From NCBI GenBank assembly GCA_021782815.1, contig JAJXUO010000001.1:1-64000 (forward strand): a stretch of 64,000 bases of DNA, in the 5' to 3' direction. Below, piece by piece: positions 61,088 to 64,000 of the stretch (positions are counted from its first letter, which is position 1; every line of letters begins with the position of its first letter). Source of the stretch: Pseudomonadota bacterium. Its GTDB lineage: Bacteria; Pseudomonadota; Alphaproteobacteria; Rhodospirillales; Magnetospirillaceae. The notes under the pieces were generated by a model, which was not told where the DNA came from, did not search any database, and worked only from the letters and a program-made list of their open reading frames with translations. The position numbers and the translations under genes were made by a program.

Positions 61088-61310
61088 CCGCTCCTTAAGG
61101 CCGCAACGGTAAACCGTCGGCGGCGTCGGGAGCCGGATATTATTCAAATCCACCCGGCTTGCAAGCATTTTTTTCCGCAACCACGGTTTTTTCCCGCGCG
61201 CCGTCACCGCTTTGGGCTTGCCAGTCTCGCGGGGCGGGTCCATCTATTACGCAGATTTCACACCCCCCTCCGGGCCCCCCCGCGCAACGCCCGGACCACC
61301 AGGAGACGAC

Positions 61311-62225
61311 ATGGAATTTCTGTTGAACGACGGTCCCGCCCAGTCCGCCCCCGCCGGCGATCTGATCAAGGACGGCGATACCGCCAGCTTCATGCAGGAC
61401 GTTATCGAAATGTCGATGACGGTGCCGGTCATCGTGGATTTCTGGGCCACTTGGTGCGGCCCCTGTAAAACCCTGGGTCCGCTGCTGGAAAAGCATGTGA
61501 AGGCCGCCAAGGGCGCGGTGCGCATGGTCAAGATCGATGTGGACCGCAATCAGGATCTGGCGGCGCAGATGCGCGTTCAGTCGGTGCCGTCGGTCTACGC
61601 CTTCTCGCAGGGCCGCCCGGTGGACGGGTTCACCGGCGCCCAGCCGGAAAGCCAGATCAAGGCCTTCATCGCCCGCCTGGCCCAGGGCGGCGGCGATAGC
61701 GGCCTGGACGAGGCCCTGGCCCAGGCGGCGCAGCTGCTGGCGGCGGGCGACGTGGCCAGCGCCCATGGGCTTTATCAGCACATCCTGCGCGAGGATAACG
61801 CCAACGCCCCGGCCTTCGGCGGGCTGTTGCGCTGCATGGTGGCCCTGGGCCAGGCCGATCAGGCCCAGGCCCTGCTGGCACGGCTGCCGGCCGAGATCGC
61901 CAAACATGCCGATGTGGCGGCGGTGCGCACCAGCCTGGAGCTGGCGGCCCAGGCCAGCCAGTCGGGCCCGGCCGAGGATTTGGCCGCCGCCGTCGCCGCC
62001 GATGCCGGCAATCACCAGGCCCGCTACGATCTGGCCCTGGCGCTGTTCGCCGCCGGGCAGCGGGAACAGGCCATCGATCATCTGCTGGAGATCGTGCGCC
62101 GCGACCGCGCCTGGAACGAGGACGGCGCCCGTAAACAGCTGCTGCGGCTGATGGAAGCCATCGGCTATTCCGATCCTTTGAGCGTGGCCACCCGTAAACG
62201 GTTGTCCTCGCTTCTGTTTTCCTGA
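61311..62225 (+). CDS. CnoX/YbbN-like thioredoxin-domain co-chaperone
   Basis: 304 aa. N-terminal thioredoxin fold with an intact WCGPC site ([18 protein letters not shown]), then a C-terminal TPR-like helical region ([31 protein letters not shown]..., [29 protein letters not shown]). That layout is the YbbN/CnoX family, which protects client proteins from oxidation and aggregation. ATG 61311 with AGGAG upstream. Confidence 0.92.
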   Translation: MEFLLNDGPAQSAPAGDLIKDGDTASFMQDVIEMSMTVPVIVDFWATWCGPCKTLGPLLEKHVKAAKGAVRMVKIDVDRNQDLAAQMRVQSVPSVYAFSQGRPVDGFTGAQPESQIKAFIARLAQGGGDSGLDEALAQAAQLLAAGDVASAHGLYQHILREDNANAPAFGGLLRCMVALGQADQAQALLARLPAEIAKHADVAAVRTSLELAAQASQSGPAEDLAAAVAADAGNHQARYDLALALFAAGQREQAIDHLLEIVRRDRAWNEDGARKQLLRLMEAIGYSDPLSVATRKRLSSLLFS

Positions 62226-62246
62226 ACCATCGAGGGGCGCGGCGCC

Positions 62247-62918
62247 ATGGACCGGCCTTTTCATCCCCGCCTGGACGATCTGCCGGCCCTGCTGCCGGTA
62301 TTTCCCTTGAGCGGCGTGCTGTTGCTGCCGGAAAGCCGTTTGCCCCTCAATATTTTCGAGCCGCGCTATCTGGCCATGGTGCAGGACGCCCTGGGCTGGG
62401 GCCGCCTGATCGGCATGGTGCAGCCGGGCGACGGCCGGCGCGGCGGCATCGGCAAGGCCGTGCCCGACCTGTTCGAAACCGGTTGCGCCGGGCGCATCAG
62501 CGCCTTTTCCGAAACCGAGGACGGCCGCATCCTGCTGACCCTGACCGGGGTTTGCCGCTTCACCATCACCAGCGAGGTGGACAGCCAGCGCGGCTACCGC
62601 CGCATGGCGGTGGACTGGAGCCCCTTTCATCACGATCTGACCCCCGCCGCCGAACCGGAGTGGGACCGCGCCCATCTCCTGTCGCTCTTGAGGGCCTATC
62701 TCAAACTGAAAAGCATCGATCTCAACTGGAAGGCCATCGAGGCGGCCAGCGATCTGGCCCTGTCGCTGTCCATGCCCATGGTGCTGCCGTTCGATGTCCG
62801 CGAGAAACAGGCCATGCTGGAGGCCGCCGACGCCAATCAGCGCGGACAAACCCTGCTGGCCCTGCTGGAAATGGCCCTGGCCGAAGCGGCGGGCCACCGC
62901 ACCACCACCAAACAATAA
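62247..62918 (+). CDS. LON N-terminal (substrate-binding) domain protein
   Basis: 223 aa. [33 protein letters not shown] is the start of the Lon substrate-binding domain; no ATPase or protease part follows. Probably a protein-quality adaptor, consistent with the CnoX-like gene 21 bp upstream. Confidence 0.92.
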   Translation: MDRPFHPRLDDLPALLPVFPLSGVLLLPESRLPLNIFEPRYLAMVQDALGWGRLIGMVQPGDGRRGGIGKAVPDLFETGCAGRISAFSETEDGRILLTLTGVCRFTITSEVDSQRGYRRMAVDWSPFHHDLTPAAEPEWDRAHLLSLLRAYLKLKSIDLNWKAIEAASDLALSLSMPMVLPFDVREKQAMLEAADANQRGQTLLALLEMALAEAAGHRTTTKQ

Positions 62919-62929
62919 AGGAACCCGTC

Positions 62930-63127
62930 ATGTCCGAGCGCGCCGTCGGCGTCGATGCCAAGCTGCTGGAAATTCTGGTCTGCCCCCTGACCAAGGGGCC
63001 GTTGCGCTACGACCGCGATGCCCAGGAACTGATCAGCGACAAGGCTGGGCTGGCCTATCCCATCCGCGACGGCATTCCCATCATGCTGCCCTCGGAAGCC
63101 CGCGCCCTCGATCAGACCTCCGCCTGA
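62930..63127 (+). CDS. Trm112/YcaR family small protein
   Basis: 65 aa. [23 protein letters not shown]...[14 protein letters not shown] is the standard pattern. Only one of the zinc cysteines of eukaryotic Trm112 is kept, as is usual in bacteria. AAGGAACCC precedes the ATG. Confidence 0.92.
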   Translation: MSERAVGVDAKLLEILVCPLTKGPLRYDRDAQELISDKAGLAYPIRDGIPIMLPSEARALDQTSA

Positions 63128-63132
63128 CCGCC

Positions 63133-63486
63133 ATGGAGGCCCCCAGCGAGCTGCGCTACGACCGCGCCGCCAAAATTCTGCATGTGCGCTTTCCCGACGG
63201 CCAGAGCTTCGCTCTGCCCGCCGAACTTCTGCGGGTGGAAAGCCCCAGCGCCGAAGTGCAGGGCCATGGCCCCGGCCAGAAGACCCTGGTTTCCGGGCGA
63301 CGCCATGTCGGCCTCATCGGCATCGAGCCCGTGGGCCATTATGCCGTCAAACTGATCTTCGACGACCTGCACGACAGCGGCCTTTACACCTGGGACACCC
63401 TCTACGCCCTGGGGCAAAACCGCGACGCCCTGTGGCAGGACTATCTCGACGCCCTGGCCGAACGGGGCTTGAGCCGCGATCCTTAA
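63133..63486 (+). CDS. DUF971 family protein
   Basis: 117 aa. SELRYDRAAKILHVRFPDGQSFALPAELLRVESPSAEVQGHG and a C-terminal IEPVGHYAVKLIFDDLHDSGLYTWDTLY are the family signature, similar to the N-terminal domain of gamma-butyrobetaine hydroxylase. In bacteria often near Mrp/Fe-S genes; function not settled. Begins five bases after the Trm112-like stop. Confidence 0.92.
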   Translation: MEAPSELRYDRAAKILHVRFPDGQSFALPAELLRVESPSAEVQGHGPGQKTLVSGRRHVGLIGIEPVGHYAVKLIFDDLHDSGLYTWDTLYALGQNRDALWQDYLDALAERGLSRDP

Positions 63487-64000
63487 TCCAGCTTGGGAAA
63501 ATCGCCCCGGCCCATGGAGGTTTCGATCATGGCGCGCAGGCGGCCCCACAGGCGGCGCGAGATGGGCGCCACCCGGCTTTCGCTGTGGCGCAGCACCGTT
63601 TCCGGCCGCACCTTGTTGGCCTGCCACGAGCCGCCGCCCGCCAGATGATTGTTCATGATGGGTTGGAAACGGTCGATGGCCTGGGCGAACCGGGCCTCGG
63701 CGCTGTCCCTGGCCTCGAACTCGTCCCATAGGGCGCGAAAAGCGGCGCCCTGGTCGGGCGGCAGCAGACCGAACAGTCGGTCGGCGGCGCGGCCCTCGCG
63801 CTCGGCCTTGTCGGCATTGCCCTTGTCGTCGTAGATGAAGGTGTCGCCGGCGTCGATTTCCACAACATCGTGGATCAGCAGCATCCTGGCCACCTTGAGG
63901 GCATCCACCGGCGCGTCGGCATGTTCGGCCAGCAACAGGGCCATCACCGCCACATGCCAGCTGTGCTCGGCGTCGGTTTCGCGGCGGCTGCCGTCCACCA
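63483..64000 (-). CDS. HD-domain hydrolase, 5' end beyond window
   Basis: At least 171 aa. Metal-binding residues visible in DAEHSWHVAVMAL (His) and LLIHDVVEIDAGD (His-Asp), typical of the YfbR-like 5'-nucleotidase/HD_3 family. The frame is open to the edge, so the true start, and perhaps the first HD-fold helix, is missing. Overlaps the DUF971 stop by 4 bp, convergent. Confidence 0.88.
   Translation of the reverse strand, partial: VDGSRRETDAEHSWHVAVMALLLAEHADAPVDALKVARMLLIHDVVEIDAGDTFIYDDKGNADKAEREGRAADRLFGLLPPDQGAAFRALWDEFEARDSAEARFAQAIDRFQPIMNNHLAGGGSWQANKVRPETVLRHSESRVAPISRRLWGRLRAMIETSMGRGDFPKLD

Noticed and set aside
1-64000. CRISPR array, prophage or transposase
   Set aside because: No regularly spaced identical repeats with unique spacers, no phage structural genes and no transposase motif were seen on either strand.

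Overview
This is a high-GC (roughly two thirds by eye), gene-dense chromosomal window from an alphaproteobacterium, most likely a Rhodospirillales member of the Magnetospirillum type. The support for that is the gene order (trpB-trpA-accD-folC, lptC-lptA-lptB-rpoN-ptsN, addB-addA with tsaE, gltD-gltB), the strong G/C third-position codon bias, and the many ATGA start/stop overlaps. The genus is inference from gene content and was not tested. No phage, plasmid, transposase or CRISPR locus is visible.

Layout. 1-6.8 kb: 3' part of acs, a GreB-type factor, a membrane PAS histidine kinase, and a TPR/glycosyltransferase-like protein. 6.9-12.3 kb: trpB, trpA, accD, folC, then a MalM-like lipoprotein and trxA on the other strand. 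A fic gene (12.5-13.7 kb) sits between trxA and the tsaE-amgK-murU-addB-addA operon (13.8-22.3 kb, minus strand). 22.4-25.4 kb: type-2 ferredoxin-NADP reductase, GNAT acetyltransferase, Tat-type polysaccharide deacetylase, GST. 25.6-31.6 kb: gltB and gltD. 31.9-34.8 kb: a UppP-like membrane protein lacking its catalytic residues, an NDUFA9-like SDR, tRNA-Leu(CAG), RNase D. 35.1-43.4 kb: kdsD, lptC-A-B, rpoN, ptsN and a PAS kinase-like protein whose phospho-accepting His is Val. 43.4-52.5 kb: alkB, cobB, a LMW phosphatase, LysR, DUF3422, tldD, Lrp/AsnC, an aspartate/glutamate racemase, and a divergent SDR/XRE pair.

The most interesting stretch is 52.5-57.7 kb. It holds a tiny secreted protein with Met at every fifth residue, a divergent OmpR-type two-component system, a Tat-exported MsrB and a DipZ-type CcdA/thioredoxin fusion. 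Together they look like an envelope system that traps oxidants on methionine and repairs the sulfoxide. After it come a YghU-type GST, two identical tRNA-Gly(GCC) genes flanking a MarR/isochorismatase-like/membrane-protein operon, and a CnoX-like/LON-domain/Trm112/DUF971 cluster. An HD-domain gene is cut by the right edge.

The second unexplained signal is a dispersed structured repeat of about 147-150 bp, bounded by ATACCAA...TTGGTAT and rich in hairpins. There are three full copies (25467-25613, 55781-55930, 58771-58917), one truncated copy (60829-60941) and one collapsed remnant (55151-55203). Three of them begin exactly at or next to the TAA stop of the preceding gene, and the truncated copy supplies the last nine codons of a membrane-protein gene.
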